Source: Verrucomicrobiota bacterium (lineage in GTDB: Bacteria > Verrucomicrobiota > Verrucomicrobiia > Opitutales > Opitutaceae). Taken from it: a stretch of DNA of 64,000 nucleotides. Below, piece by piece: positions 53,096-61,066 of the stretch. Made by a program: the position numbers and the translations under genes. Position 1 is the stretch's first letter; each line of letters begins with the position of its first letter. The notes beneath the pieces are model-generated. The model ran no database searches, had not been told where the DNA came from, and worked only from the letters and a program-made list of their open reading frames with translations. Location of the stretch: contig JACRQG010000013.1 of NCBI GenBank assembly GCA_016222805.1, positions 62,001 through 126,000 on the forward strand, read 5' to 3'.

Positions 53096-54079
53096 TTACG
53101 CGTTGATCGCGGCGCGCAGGGGAGTCGCGGCGGCGGGAGCGCTGTCGAGACCCGGGTTGACGTTCGCTTCCGGGCCGGAGATCGGCACCGGGGCGTTGGC
53201 GGCATCCACCAAACCGAAGGTCAGCGTGATCTCTTCCGCGATCACCGCCTTGTCCTGGCCGACGCGAATCGAGCCCTCAAACGTGGCGAGAGGCATCTTC
53301 ATGCGCTTCGGCTTGACGGAGAGCGTCAGGATGTCGCCCGGCTTGCAGACGCGGTGGGCGCGCACGCCCTCGCACCCGGTGAAGAAGATGGTCTGAGGGC
53401 TCACCACCTTGCCCGGCTCGGTCGGTGCTCCCTCGAGAAGGTAAAGCACGGCCAGCTGACCGAGCGCTTCGAGCATGATCGAAGCGGGCATCACCGGATT
53501 GTCCTTGAAGTGACCTTGCAGGAAAAACTCTTGGCCGGTGATCTTGTATTTTCCGTTTGCAGAGGTGGAACTGACGGAAGCCTCGTTCAGGAACAGGAAC
53601 GGCGGCTGGATGGGCATAACCGCTCCGATATGCTCGATCGGGATGAACTTGGTGGGCTTGGGCAAGGGAAGTCCGCGAATCTTGCAGTCGATGAACGTCT
53701 TTACATCGCCGACGGTCCGGAGGTTGCGTAACTCCTCGTTGTTGATCGACATCTGCAGCACTTCTTCGACGAGGATGACGATCTCCATCATCGTCAGCGA
53801 GTCGATGCCGAGGTCCTCGATCAAGCGGAGATCGTCGTCCGCATCCTTTAGCTTGGTACGCAGATCGGGTTCGACGAAACGCTCGATGACACCGATGACC
53901 ACCGCCGGAACATGCTCGGGATTGCCGGTCTTGCGAAACTGGACGGCGGCCTCAAAGGTCGATGGCGAGCAGCGTTTCAGCGATTCGCGCAGAGTGGCTT
54001 CGTCCTCGGGTCCGAACACTTTGGAAGTCGTCGGCATCGGTTTGGACGCGGCCGAACTGGTGGAAACTGCATCTGGCAT
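53096..54079 (-). CDS. Acyl carrier protein fused to FabZ-like dehydratase
   Basis: A 327-residue two-domain protein. Residues of about 58-135 are an ACP whose phosphopantetheine Ser is 94 in LGIDSLTMMEIVIL. Residues of about 145-295 are a hotdog 3-hydroxyacyl-ACP dehydratase with the catalytic His190 and Glu204 (GHFKDNPVMPASIMLEALGQ). The first 55 residues are a Ser-rich leader and a helix, and the last 25 are Ala/Pro-rich. A carrier covalently joined to the dehydratase suggests that substrate stays tethered during a dedicated fatty-chain synthesis. It is the first gene of the five-gene glycolipid-like run. Confidence 0.88.
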   Translation of the reverse strand: MPDAVSTSSAASKPMPTTSKVFGPEDEATLRESLKRCSPSTFEAAVQFRKTGNPEHVPAVVIGVIERFVEPDLRTKLKDADDDLRLIEDLGIDSLTMMEIVILVEEVLQMSINNEELRNLRTVGDVKTFIDCKIRGLPLPKPTKFIPIEHIGAVMPIQPPFLFLNEASVSSTSANGKYKITGQEFFLQGHFKDNPVMPASIMLEALGQLAVLYLLEGAPTEPGKVVSPQTIFFTGCEGVRAHRVCKPGDILTLSVKPKRMKMPLATFEGSIRVGQDKAVIAEEITLTFGLVDAANAPVPISGPEANVNPGLDSAPAAATPLRAAINA

Positions 54080-54377
54080 CGTTCTGTCGTTCTATGTTAC
54101 GGGACGTGGGAAAGTAAACCCATTATTTCGGCGGCGCCGGGTGGTTGCCGAGAGCGAATCCTCCTCGGAGAACCTGACAGCATCAGCAGAGAGACGCATG
54201 ATTATTCGCGGAGGCGGTGCGGCTGCTTCGGAGGGGTTGCGGCCGCCGAAACCTCGCGTGCTTCCGGACGGCATCGCGAAGCGGAACCACGCTTGCCAGC
54301 AGGGGGTTTGGGGACCTAACTCACAGATCCGCGACGCGTTCCCTTCGGGGCCGGGGCGGTGAATCAATTCCTCGCGC
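54080..54377. other. Divergent intergenic region in the glycolipid-like locus
   Basis: About 300 bases between the ACP-FabZ fusion and the divergent GT4 gene. The first 60 bases are relatively AT-rich and probably hold the promoter of the minus-strand run, but I cannot assign a -35/-10 pair. No RNA gene or clear repeat is seen. Confidence 0.4.
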
Positions 54378-55523
54378 ATGCGCGCCTCCGCCACCAACTC
54401 CGGCCTGGGGCCGGTTTTCCTCATCACCCACGAGTTTTATCCGCGGCGCGGGGGGATCGCGACGTTTGCGGAGGAAATTGCCCGTGCCAGCGCCAACCTG
54501 GGTTATGACATCGAGGTGTGGGCGCAGTCGGCGCCGTCCGCGGTGGAGCGGACGGACTGGCCTTTCCGCCTCAGGCGTCTGCCGCTCAAGGGTTCGCACG
54601 ATCTGACCTGCCAGCTCCAGCTGGCGCGCGAGTTGATCCGACACCGCCGCAGCCTGCGGCGCGGCACGGTCTACCTGCCGGAGCCCGGGCCGATGATGTC
54701 GATGATGCTGCTGCAGTTTTTCCGGGCCTTCCGTCCCCGGCGGCTCGTGCTGACCTTTCACGGCTCGGAGATCCTGACCTTTTCGCGCAGTCCGTTGCGC
54801 CGGTGGCTGGCCGGGCAGTTGATTCGTCGCGCCTCGCGGGTCAGCACCCTCAGCAACTACACGCAGGAGCTGCTGCTCAGCCACTTCCCGGAGGCGGGCG
54901 ACAAGATCTTCCTGACCCCCGGCGCCCTGCGGTCCGACTTTGCCGTCGTGCCGCCACGGCGGGCCGAGGAGAAGGACCGCATCGTCGTGCTCACCGTCGG
55001 GCGCCTGCATCCGCGCAAGGGCCAGTTGCTCACCCTGCAGGCGCTGCAGATGCTCCCGGCGGAGGTGCGGCGCCGGCTCGAGTACTGGGTCGTGGGCGCC
55101 CAGAGCAAGGGAAGCTACGAGGCGTCGCTGCGGGCGGCGGCCGCGGTGCACCGCGATCTGGTGGTGCGTTTCTTCGGCAACCTGCCCGACGAGGAGCTTT
55201 CATCGATCTACGATCGCGCGGACATCTTCGCGATGACCAGCGTGAACCTGGAGCGGAGCGTGGAAGGGTTTGGATTGGTCTACCTGGAGGCGGCGGCGCA
55301 CGGCCTGCCCGTGGTGGCGCATGCGGTCGGGGGCGTGGCCGAAGCGGTGCTGGATGGCGTGACGGGGCTGCTGGTGCCGCCGGAGCGGCCGGCCCAGCTG
55401 GCCGCGGCCTTCGAGAAGCTCATTCACGATCCGGCGTTGCGGCGGCAGCTCGGCTCGGCGGGCCGGGATTGGGCGTTGCGCAACTGCTGGCGCGAGTCGG
55501 CCGAGGTGCTGTTCACTCCGTAA
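54378..55523 (+). CDS. Glycosyltransferase family 4
   Basis: A 381-residue retaining GT-B enzyme. It begins FLITHEFYPRRGGIATFAEE, the usual donor/acceptor opening. LTFHGSEILTFSRS, VLTVGRLHPRKGQLLTLQAL and ERSVEGFGLVYLEAAAHGLP (with the EX7E Glu pair) follow. It resembles phosphatidyl-inositol mannosyltransferase-like enzymes in pattern, but the acceptor is not known. It is divergent from the ACP-FabZ/FabF run and is followed after 9 bases by a thioesterase gene, which ties it to lipid metabolism. Confidence 0.88.
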   Translation: MRASATNSGLGPVFLITHEFYPRRGGIATFAEEIARASANLGYDIEVWAQSAPSAVERTDWPFRLRRLPLKGSHDLTCQLQLARELIRHRRSLRRGTVYLPEPGPMMSMMLLQFFRAFRPRRLVLTFHGSEILTFSRSPLRRWLAGQLIRRASRVSTLSNYTQELLLSHFPEAGDKIFLTPGALRSDFAVVPPRRAEEKDRIVVLTVGRLHPRKGQLLTLQALQMLPAEVRRRLEYWVVGAQSKGSYEASLRAAAAVHRDLVVRFFGNLPDEELSSIYDRADIFAMTSVNLERSVEGFGLVYLEAAAHGLPVVAHAVGGVAEAVLDGVTGLLVPPERPAQLAAAFEKLIHDPALRRQLGSAGRDWALRNCWRESAEVLFTP

Positions 55524-55532
55524 GGACGCCCG

Positions 55533-55934
55533 ATGATCGAGTCGCGCTCGCAGGTCACCGTCCGTTACGCGGAAACCGACATGATGGGGGTCGTCTACCA
55601 CGGGAACTACCTGCCGTGGTTCGAGGTGGGGCGGACGACGCTGCTGAAGGAGCTGGGGCTCGCCTATCGCCAGCTGGAGGAGGAAGGATACCGGTTGCCG
55701 GTGCTCGAGGTGGCCGCGAAGTACCTGCGCCCGGCGGTGTACGACGACACCCTCACGATCGTGACCCGACTGAAGGAGAAACCGTTGCTGCGCATCCGGC
55801 TCGAGTACGAGGTGCGCCGGGAGCACGAACTGCTGGCGACCGGACACACCGTGCATGCGTTCATCGATCGCGAGGGCCGGCCGGTGCGGCCCCCCGCTTC
55901 GGCGGTCGCGGTGTTCGCCCGGGCTTTCCGATAG
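55533..55934 (+). CDS. Acyl-CoA/ACP thioesterase, YbgC (4-hydroxybenzoyl-CoA thioesterase) family
   Basis: A 133-residue hotdog enzyme. The catalytic Asp16 is in the family signature TDMMGVVYHGNYLPWFE, and LEVAAKYLRPAVYDD continues the fold. It hydrolyses acyl-CoA or acyl-ACP. In the context of FabF, ACP-FabZ and four glycosyltransferases it could release the product chain of the locus; YbgC-like enzymes also occur near tol genes, which are not seen here. It starts 9 bases after the GT4 stop. Confidence 0.9.
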   Translation: MIESRSQVTVRYAETDMMGVVYHGNYLPWFEVGRTTLLKELGLAYRQLEEEGYRLPVLEVAAKYLRPAVYDDTLTIVTRLKEKPLLRIRLEYEVRREHELLATGHTVHAFIDREGRPVRPPASAVAVFARAFR

Positions 55935-55997
55935 ATCGAGGCCGGGCTCGGCGCGGCCAATTGGCGGAGTCCGGCCGCTGGGGGACGGGCTGCCCAC

Positions 55998-57131
55998 TCA
56001 GGCTTCGGCGGCGTATTCGGCCCGTACGGACGGATCGGTTTCGACCAGTCGATGCGAGGCGAGGGCCGCAGCGCCGTCGAGGCGGTGCACGGCCCAGACG
56101 GCGTGGGCCCGGACCAAGGCGGACGGGTGAGTGGTCGCCAGTGCCACCAATGCGGGCAGGAGGGAGCGGTCGCCGGAGTTCCCGGCGACCACGCAGGCGT
56201 TGCGCAGGAGGCCGGTGAGTTTCAGTCGCTTGATGGGGGTGCGGCGAAAGACAGCGGCGAAGCGTTCCGGGGTGAGCACCAGGAGTTCGGCCACGGTCAG
56301 GTCGCCCAACTCCGGCCGGGCGGCCAGCAGGACTTGGCGGCCGGTTCGGGCAAAGCGGTTCCAGGGACACACCTCGAGGCAGGCATCGCACCCAAAGACG
56401 CGCTGCCCGATGCCGGCGCGGAGCTCCCGCGGGATGACGCCCTTGTTCTCGATGGTCTGGTAGGAAACGCAGCGCCGGGCGTCCAGCACGCCGGGAGCGG
56501 GAAAGGCCCCGGTTGGGCACGCGACGAGACAACGCGTGCAGTGACCACAGAGCCGACCGACCGGCAGATCCGGCCGGGCGGTCGCGATCGGGAGATCGGC
56601 GACGAAGTCCACGCGTGTCAGCAGGGCGGCGAGGAGGAGCCAGTTGCCGTGCCGCCGCGAAATCAGCATCGCGTTCTTGCCGGTGAATCCGAGCCCGGCG
56701 CGTGCGGCCCAGCTGCGCTCAAGCACGGGCCCCGTGTCGACGTAGTAACGGTAATCAGTTCCGCCCACCTGAAAGATCTCCTCGAGTTGCCGGCCGGCCG
56801 CCGCCAGCGCGGGTGCGATCGTGTCATGATAGTCCTCATGCAGCGCGTACCGAGCCCAGGCCGGAGCCCCGTTCGGGCGCGGGCGGGACGCGGTGGCGTC
56901 GGACCAGTAGCTGACGCCGAGGAGGACGATGGACTTCACTCCGGGGAGGACCTGTGCGGGATCGAGACGCTTCTCGACGGTGCGTTCCATCCAGTGCAGG
57001 TCGGCGTGGTGTCCGGCGTCGATCCAGGCGCGCAGGGGATCTCCCAAGGGCGGTGCGACGGCGGCGAAACGGACTTCGTCAAAGCCCAGGCCGAGCAGGC
57101 GGCGGCGGAATTCCTCCTGGCGCGAGTCCAT
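55998..57131 (-). CDS. queG: Epoxyqueuosine reductase
   Basis: A 377-residue cobalamin-dependent enzyme for the last step of queuosine tRNA modification. ARYALHEDYHD and YVDTGPVLERSWAARAGLGFTGKN form the cobalamin/substrate region. Two [4Fe-4S] clusters are given by CGHCTRCLVACPTGAF and CDACLEVCPWNRFA. HEAT-like helices at the C-terminus (LLPALVALATTHPSALVRAHAVWAV) bind the tRNA. I start at ATG 57131; a GTG at 57179 would overlap the aroK stop. Confidence 0.94.
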   Translation of the reverse strand: MDSRQEEFRRRLLGLGFDEVRFAAVAPPLGDPLRAWIDAGHHADLHWMERTVEKRLDPAQVLPGVKSIVLLGVSYWSDATASRPRPNGAPAWARYALHEDYHDTIAPALAAAGRQLEEIFQVGGTDYRYYVDTGPVLERSWAARAGLGFTGKNAMLISRRHGNWLLLAALLTRVDFVADLPIATARPDLPVGRLCGHCTRCLVACPTGAFPAPGVLDARRCVSYQTIENKGVIPRELRAGIGQRVFGCDACLEVCPWNRFARTGRQVLLAARPELGDLTVAELLVLTPERFAAVFRRTPIKRLKLTGLLRNACVVAGNSGDRSLLPALVALATTHPSALVRAHAVWAVHRLDGAAALASHRLVETDPSVRAEYAAEA

Positions 57132-57159
57132 CGGGCGGACTGGGCGTTGGGTCGGCGGC

Positions 57160-57705
57160 CTAACCTCGGCCGCGCACAAAGTCGCGGGCGTCGCGGCGCC
57201 ACACCCGGATCACGTGGGCGGCGATGTCCGCGAGCGGGCGGGAGTCGGTGAGCACCATGGTGCCGGAGCGCCGGTAGATTGCCTCGCGGGCCGCGTACAG
57301 GGTGCGAATTCGTTCCTCGGGATCCTCGACGAGCAGCAGGGGGCGGTTGCGATGCCGGGCCGTCCGGGCCAGGATCGTCTCGAGGGACGCATGCAGGCAG
57401 ACGACGACGCCGCGCTCCCGCAATCGGTCCAGCATGCCAGCCTGGATGACCAGGCCGCCGCCGCAGGCGACGACGGTGCGTTCGGCGGGGTGACCGGTCT
57501 CGATGAACTGCTGCTCCAGCGCGCGGAAGGCGGGTTCTCCGTCCTGGGCGAAGATCTCGGGGATCGCCTTTCCTTGCTGCCGCTCGATCTCGTGATCGCT
57601 GTCGAGCAGGGTGAAGCCCAGGCGCTGGGCGACGGTGCGTCCCACGGTGCTCTTGCCGGTGCCCATGAAACCGACGAGGTAGAGGTTGACGTTGGCGGGA
57701 TCCAT
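57160..57705 (-). CDS. aroK: Shikimate kinase
   Basis: A 181-residue P-loop kinase that phosphorylates shikimate for aromatic amino-acid synthesis. Walker A is GFMGTGKSTVG at residues of about 12-22, the shikimate-binding Asp lies in LLDSDHEIERQQG, FRALEQQFIE gives the next contact, and VVACGGGLV is the Gly-rich loop. RNRPLLL is the lid Arg region. Start at ATG 57705; an ATG eight codons earlier is possible. queG follows closely on the same strand. Confidence 0.94.
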   Translation of the reverse strand: MDPANVNLYLVGFMGTGKSTVGRTVAQRLGFTLLDSDHEIERQQGKAIPEIFAQDGEPAFRALEQQFIETGHPAERTVVACGGGLVIQAGMLDRLRERGVVVCLHASLETILARTARHRNRPLLLVEDPEERIRTLYAAREAIYRRSGTMVLTDSRPLADIAAHVIRVWRRDARDFVRGRG

Positions 57706-57762
57706 CGCGTGCGTGGTGAGGAGACACATCCGCGCGGCCCATGGCCAGTCGCGAAAATCATC

Positions 57763-58809
57763 ATGAATGGTTCCGTTCCGAATTATTCCCTGGCGAGCGA
57801 CAACACGGCCGGCGTCTGCCCGGAGGCCCTGGCGGCCCTGACGGCGGCCAACGCCGGCTGTGTCCCCAGCTACGGCGACGATGGGCACACCGCGGAGGCG
57901 CGGCGGCGGCTCACGGAGCTGTTCGAGCGCGAGTGCGAGGTGTTCTTTGTCTTCAACGGCACGGCGGCGAACGCGGTCGTGCTCGCGGCGCTGTGCCAGC
58001 GGCACCATGCGGTGCTGTGCCACGAACTGTCCCACGTGGAGACGGACGAGTGCGGGGCCCCCGAGTTCTTCACCGGCGGCAGCAAGATCCTGCCGGTCGC
58101 GGGGGCGCACGCGAAATTGCGGCCGGCCGACCTTGCCCCGATGCTGGGGCGTGGCCACGGGGTGCATTTTCCGAAGATTCGGGCGATCTCGCTGACGCAG
58201 ACGACCGAGCTTGGGACGTTCTACACCCCCGGCGAACTGGGGGCGATCGGCGAGTTTGCGCGGGCGAATGGCCTCGCCGTGCACGTGGATGGAGCCCGCT
58301 TCGCCAACGCGGCGGCGACGGCGAGGGAGCGCGGCTGGTCGCCGGCGGATCTGACGTGGCGGGCCGGAGTCGATGTCCTGTGCTTCGGAGGGACGAAGAA
58401 CGGCCTGCTCTCCACCGAGGCGATCGTGTTCTTCAACCGCGAACTCGCGCGGGAGTTCGACTATCGGGTGAAACAATCGGGACAACTCGCCTCAAAGATG
58501 CGGTTTGCCGGCGCACAATGGGCGGCGGTGCTGCGGGACGGGGCGTGGGAGCGACAGGCCGCTCACGCCAACCGGCAGGCGCGAACGCTGGCGGCGGGAG
58601 TGAGTGACCTGGGGTTCTCCCTGCTGGCGCCGGTGGAGGCGAACGGGGTGTTTGTGCGTTTCCCTTCGGCGGTCGTGACGGCGCTGGAGGCGCGCGGCTG
58701 GCATTTCTACCGCTTCATCGGTGACGACGGCTACCGGCTGATGTGCTCGTGGGCGACGCGGGAAGCCGACGTGGCTGCTTTCCTGGCGGACTTGCGGGCG
58801 GTGCGCTGA
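57763..58809 (+). CDS. Low-specificity threonine aldolase
   Basis: A 348-residue PLP-dependent aldolase that splits L-threonine or allo-threonine into glycine and acetaldehyde. The opening YSLASDNTAGVCPEALAAL and SYGDDGHTAEARRRL are typical. FVFNGTAANAV binds the cofactor phosphate, HVDGARFANAA holds the ring Asp at 176, and the Schiff-base Lys is 212 in CFGGTKNGLLSTEA. It is close in form to the bacterial LtaE-like enzymes without the longer eukaryotic N-terminus. Divergent from aroK. Confidence 0.92.
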   Translation: MNGSVPNYSLASDNTAGVCPEALAALTAANAGCVPSYGDDGHTAEARRRLTELFERECEVFFVFNGTAANAVVLAALCQRHHAVLCHELSHVETDECGAPEFFTGGSKILPVAGAHAKLRPADLAPMLGRGHGVHFPKIRAISLTQTTELGTFYTPGELGAIGEFARANGLAVHVDGARFANAAATARERGWSPADLTWRAGVDVLCFGGTKNGLLSTEAIVFFNRELAREFDYRVKQSGQLASKMRFAGAQWAAVLRDGAWERQAAHANRQARTLAAGVSDLGFSLLAPVEANGVFVRFPSAVVTALEARGWHFYRFIGDDGYRLMCSWATREADVAAFLADLRAVR

Positions 58810-58871
58810 GGACGGCACCCACAAGGGAGCCGGCGCGGTCGAGGTGGGCCTGGGCAACCTCGGCCTGGCGA

Positions 58872-60908
58872 TCAGCGCAGCGCCTCCCGGGCGAGGCGCA
58901 AATTCTCCCGGGCGCGGGGATCCTCCGGGCGCAGGCGCAACGCCTCCTCGTAGCCGGCGATCGCCTCGCGCACGCGTCCTTGCAGAAGCAGCGTGTTGCC
59001 CAGGTTGGCGTGGGCGTCGGCGTCCGCTGGCTGAAGGCGCACGAGGGCCCGGAAATGACCGGCCGCCCCGTCCAGGTCTCCCTGGCGTGCCAGGAGCAGG
59101 CCGAGCCGCCGGTGCGCGCCGAGATGCTCGGGGGCGAGCCGGAGTGCGGCCAGGTAGTGGGGGGCGGCGGCCGCCGGATTCCCGGCGCGTTCGGCAATGC
59201 GCCCTAGTTGATAGTGGGCTTCCGGCAGCCCCGGCTGAAGTTCGAGTGCCTGGCGCAGGTGGCGGGTCGCGTCCTCAAGTCGGTCGAGGTCGAGGAAGGC
59301 TACGCTAAGATTGTAGTGGGCGTCGGCGGCGGGCGCGAGGCGGAGGGAGGCTTCGAAGTGCGGGATCGCCTCCGCCGGACGTTGCAGTCGGGTGAGCGCG
59401 GTGCCGAGGTTCAGATGGGCATCAGCGTGTCCGGGCGCGAGGCGGACGGCCGCCTGCAACTGGGTGACGGCGTCGGCCAGGCGGCCGGCGGCCAGCAGGG
59501 CTACGCCCCAGTTGTATCGCGCCGACGCGTAGTCCGGGTCGGTGGCGACCGCCCGGGCGAAGGCGCGATCGGCCTCGGCTCCCCGCCCGGCTTCCTGGAG
59601 CGCCTGCGCCAGGTTGTTGTGGGCCCTGGCGCTGGCGGGAAACGCGGCCCGCAGGACGGTGCCAGCCAGGAGGGCGACGGCCGCGCCTCCCAGCAGCCAC
59701 CGGGAGAGCGGGTCACCCAGGCGGCCGGCGGCGAGGACGAATCCCAGCACGATGGGAACGAGTGCCAGATACATCCGGTGTTCCGCGATGGTCTGCGTGA
59801 CGAGGGGGACGAAACTGGAACTGGGGGCGAGCCAAAGGAAGAACCACGCGCCGAGGAACCCAACCAGCGGTCGTCGAAACAGGGCCCAGAGGGTGCCCCC
59901 GAGAAGGGCCAGGACGAGCCCGCCCTGCCACCAGACTTCCAGGGGCGAGCGGATCAGGCTGCGGCCGTAGTCCAGCACCAAGGGGTGTGGCCACAAGCTG
60001 AGGCGCAGGTACCGCACCAACGCTTCACTCTGGGTGAGCAGATAGTGCCAGGAAGAGACACCGTGGCCGAACCCCGCCGCGACACCGCGGCTCCCTCCGC
60101 CCCCCGCCACCAGGAATGCCAGGAGCAGCCAGGTGGCGGCGAGGGCCAGCAGCGGCCCGCGTCGCGCCCGCCAGGCTCCAGTGAACGAGCCGGCGAGAAA
60201 GGTCCGATCAAAGAGGAAGACCAGCAGCGGGGCGGTGACCATGACCTCCTTGGTGGCCATCCCGGCGAGGCACGCTCCGAACGCCATCGCGCTCCACGCC
60301 CGCGCCACGCGCCTGGCCGCCCTTCCGTCGACCGGTTCACCCGGCCCGGGCGAGCGCTCGGGGACGCAGGCGCAGGGGCCGGCGGCTCGCAGGTAGGCGT
60401 AGAGCGTGAAGAGGTAGAGGAGTCCGCAAAGGGATTCCGTCCGCTGCGCAATGCAGGTGACGGACTCGGTCTGCAGCGGATGCACCGCCCAGAGGAGGGC
60501 CGCGAAGAAAGCGGTTCGACGCGACCGGAGGCCGTGGCGCGGGGCGAGGGCGGGAAGGAGGAGCGTGCGCCGGACGAGACCGAAAAGCACGAGAGTGGCG
60601 GCGCCGTGAATCGCGAGGTTGCCGGCGTGGAAGACCCACGGCTGCAGGCCGCCAAGTGCGTGGTCGAGGGCAAACGAGAGGTTGACCAGCGGACGCCCGG
60701 TCGTGGTGCTGCCGTCCGCCGGCGGGCGCAGCACGTCCCAGGAGCCGAGGCGGCGGATCGTGGGATTATGGACGACGGCGCCAAGGTCGTCGAAGAGGAA
60801 GGGGGACGAGAGGCTGTGGGCGTAGCCCAGGACGACGGCCGCCAGCAACCCAGCCGCGCTCCACCAGGCGGCCCACGGTCGCGAGGAGGTGGCGGGGGAG
60901 CGGGACAT
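58872..60908 (-). CDS. Integral membrane protein with C-terminal TPR repeats (TMTC/PMT-like)
   Basis: A 678-residue protein. The first 395 residues contain about ten membrane helices in the style of C-type glycosyltransferases (SLSSPFLFDDLGAVVHNP near the start, where the PMT-like acidic residues sit, then HPLQTESVTCIAQRTESL and a final IAEHRMYLALVP). Residues of about 400-678 are TPR units (ARAHNNLAQALQEAGRG, ARYNWGVALLAAGRL, AHLNLGTALTRLQRP, AHANLGNTLLLQGRV). This is the layout of the TMTC and bacterial Tmtc-like proteins that may mannosylate exported proteins; activity here is unproved. It lies after a strong terminator of the receptor gene. Confidence 0.85.
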   Translation of the reverse strand: MSRSPATSSRPWAAWWSAAGLLAAVVLGYAHSLSSPFLFDDLGAVVHNPTIRRLGSWDVLRPPADGSTTTGRPLVNLSFALDHALGGLQPWVFHAGNLAIHGAATLVLFGLVRRTLLLPALAPRHGLRSRRTAFFAALLWAVHPLQTESVTCIAQRTESLCGLLYLFTLYAYLRAAGPCACVPERSPGPGEPVDGRAARRVARAWSAMAFGACLAGMATKEVMVTAPLLVFLFDRTFLAGSFTGAWRARRGPLLALAATWLLLAFLVAGGGGSRGVAAGFGHGVSSWHYLLTQSEALVRYLRLSLWPHPLVLDYGRSLIRSPLEVWWQGGLVLALLGGTLWALFRRPLVGFLGAWFFLWLAPSSSFVPLVTQTIAEHRMYLALVPIVLGFVLAAGRLGDPLSRWLLGGAAVALLAGTVLRAAFPASARAHNNLAQALQEAGRGAEADRAFARAVATDPDYASARYNWGVALLAAGRLADAVTQLQAAVRLAPGHADAHLNLGTALTRLQRPAEAIPHFEASLRLAPAADAHYNLSVAFLDLDRLEDATRHLRQALELQPGLPEAHYQLGRIAERAGNPAAAAPHYLAALRLAPEHLGAHRRLGLLLARQGDLDGAAGHFRALVRLQPADADAHANLGNTLLLQGRVREAIAGYEEALRLRPEDPRARENLRLAREALR

Positions 60909-61008
60909 GAGGGCGGAGGAGGGAGGCGGGAGGGCGGGGCGGGGCGCCCGGTTTGCGCGGACGGATCGCGCACGCGATCCTGATGCCGCGGCCCGCCGAC
61001 CGGGGCCA

Positions 61009-61040
61009 CAAAAAAGCTCCCCCGGAAGGGCGGGGGAGCT
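61009..61040 (-). terminator. Intrinsic terminator of the TonB-dependent receptor gene
   Basis: On the minus strand AGCTCCCCC and GGGGGAGCT form a perfect 9-bp stem with an 8-base loop (61015-61040), followed by TTTTTTGTGG. It lies about 26 bases after the receptor stop codon. Confidence 0.93.
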
Positions 61041-61066
61041 CGGGTACGGGGACCGCCGGGGCGGAC

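Noticed and set aside
53096-54079. Artificial fusion of ACP and FabZ by a missed stop codon
   Set aside because: The frame is continuous with a normal linker (GLPLPKPTKFIPIEH) and no internal start signal was seen.
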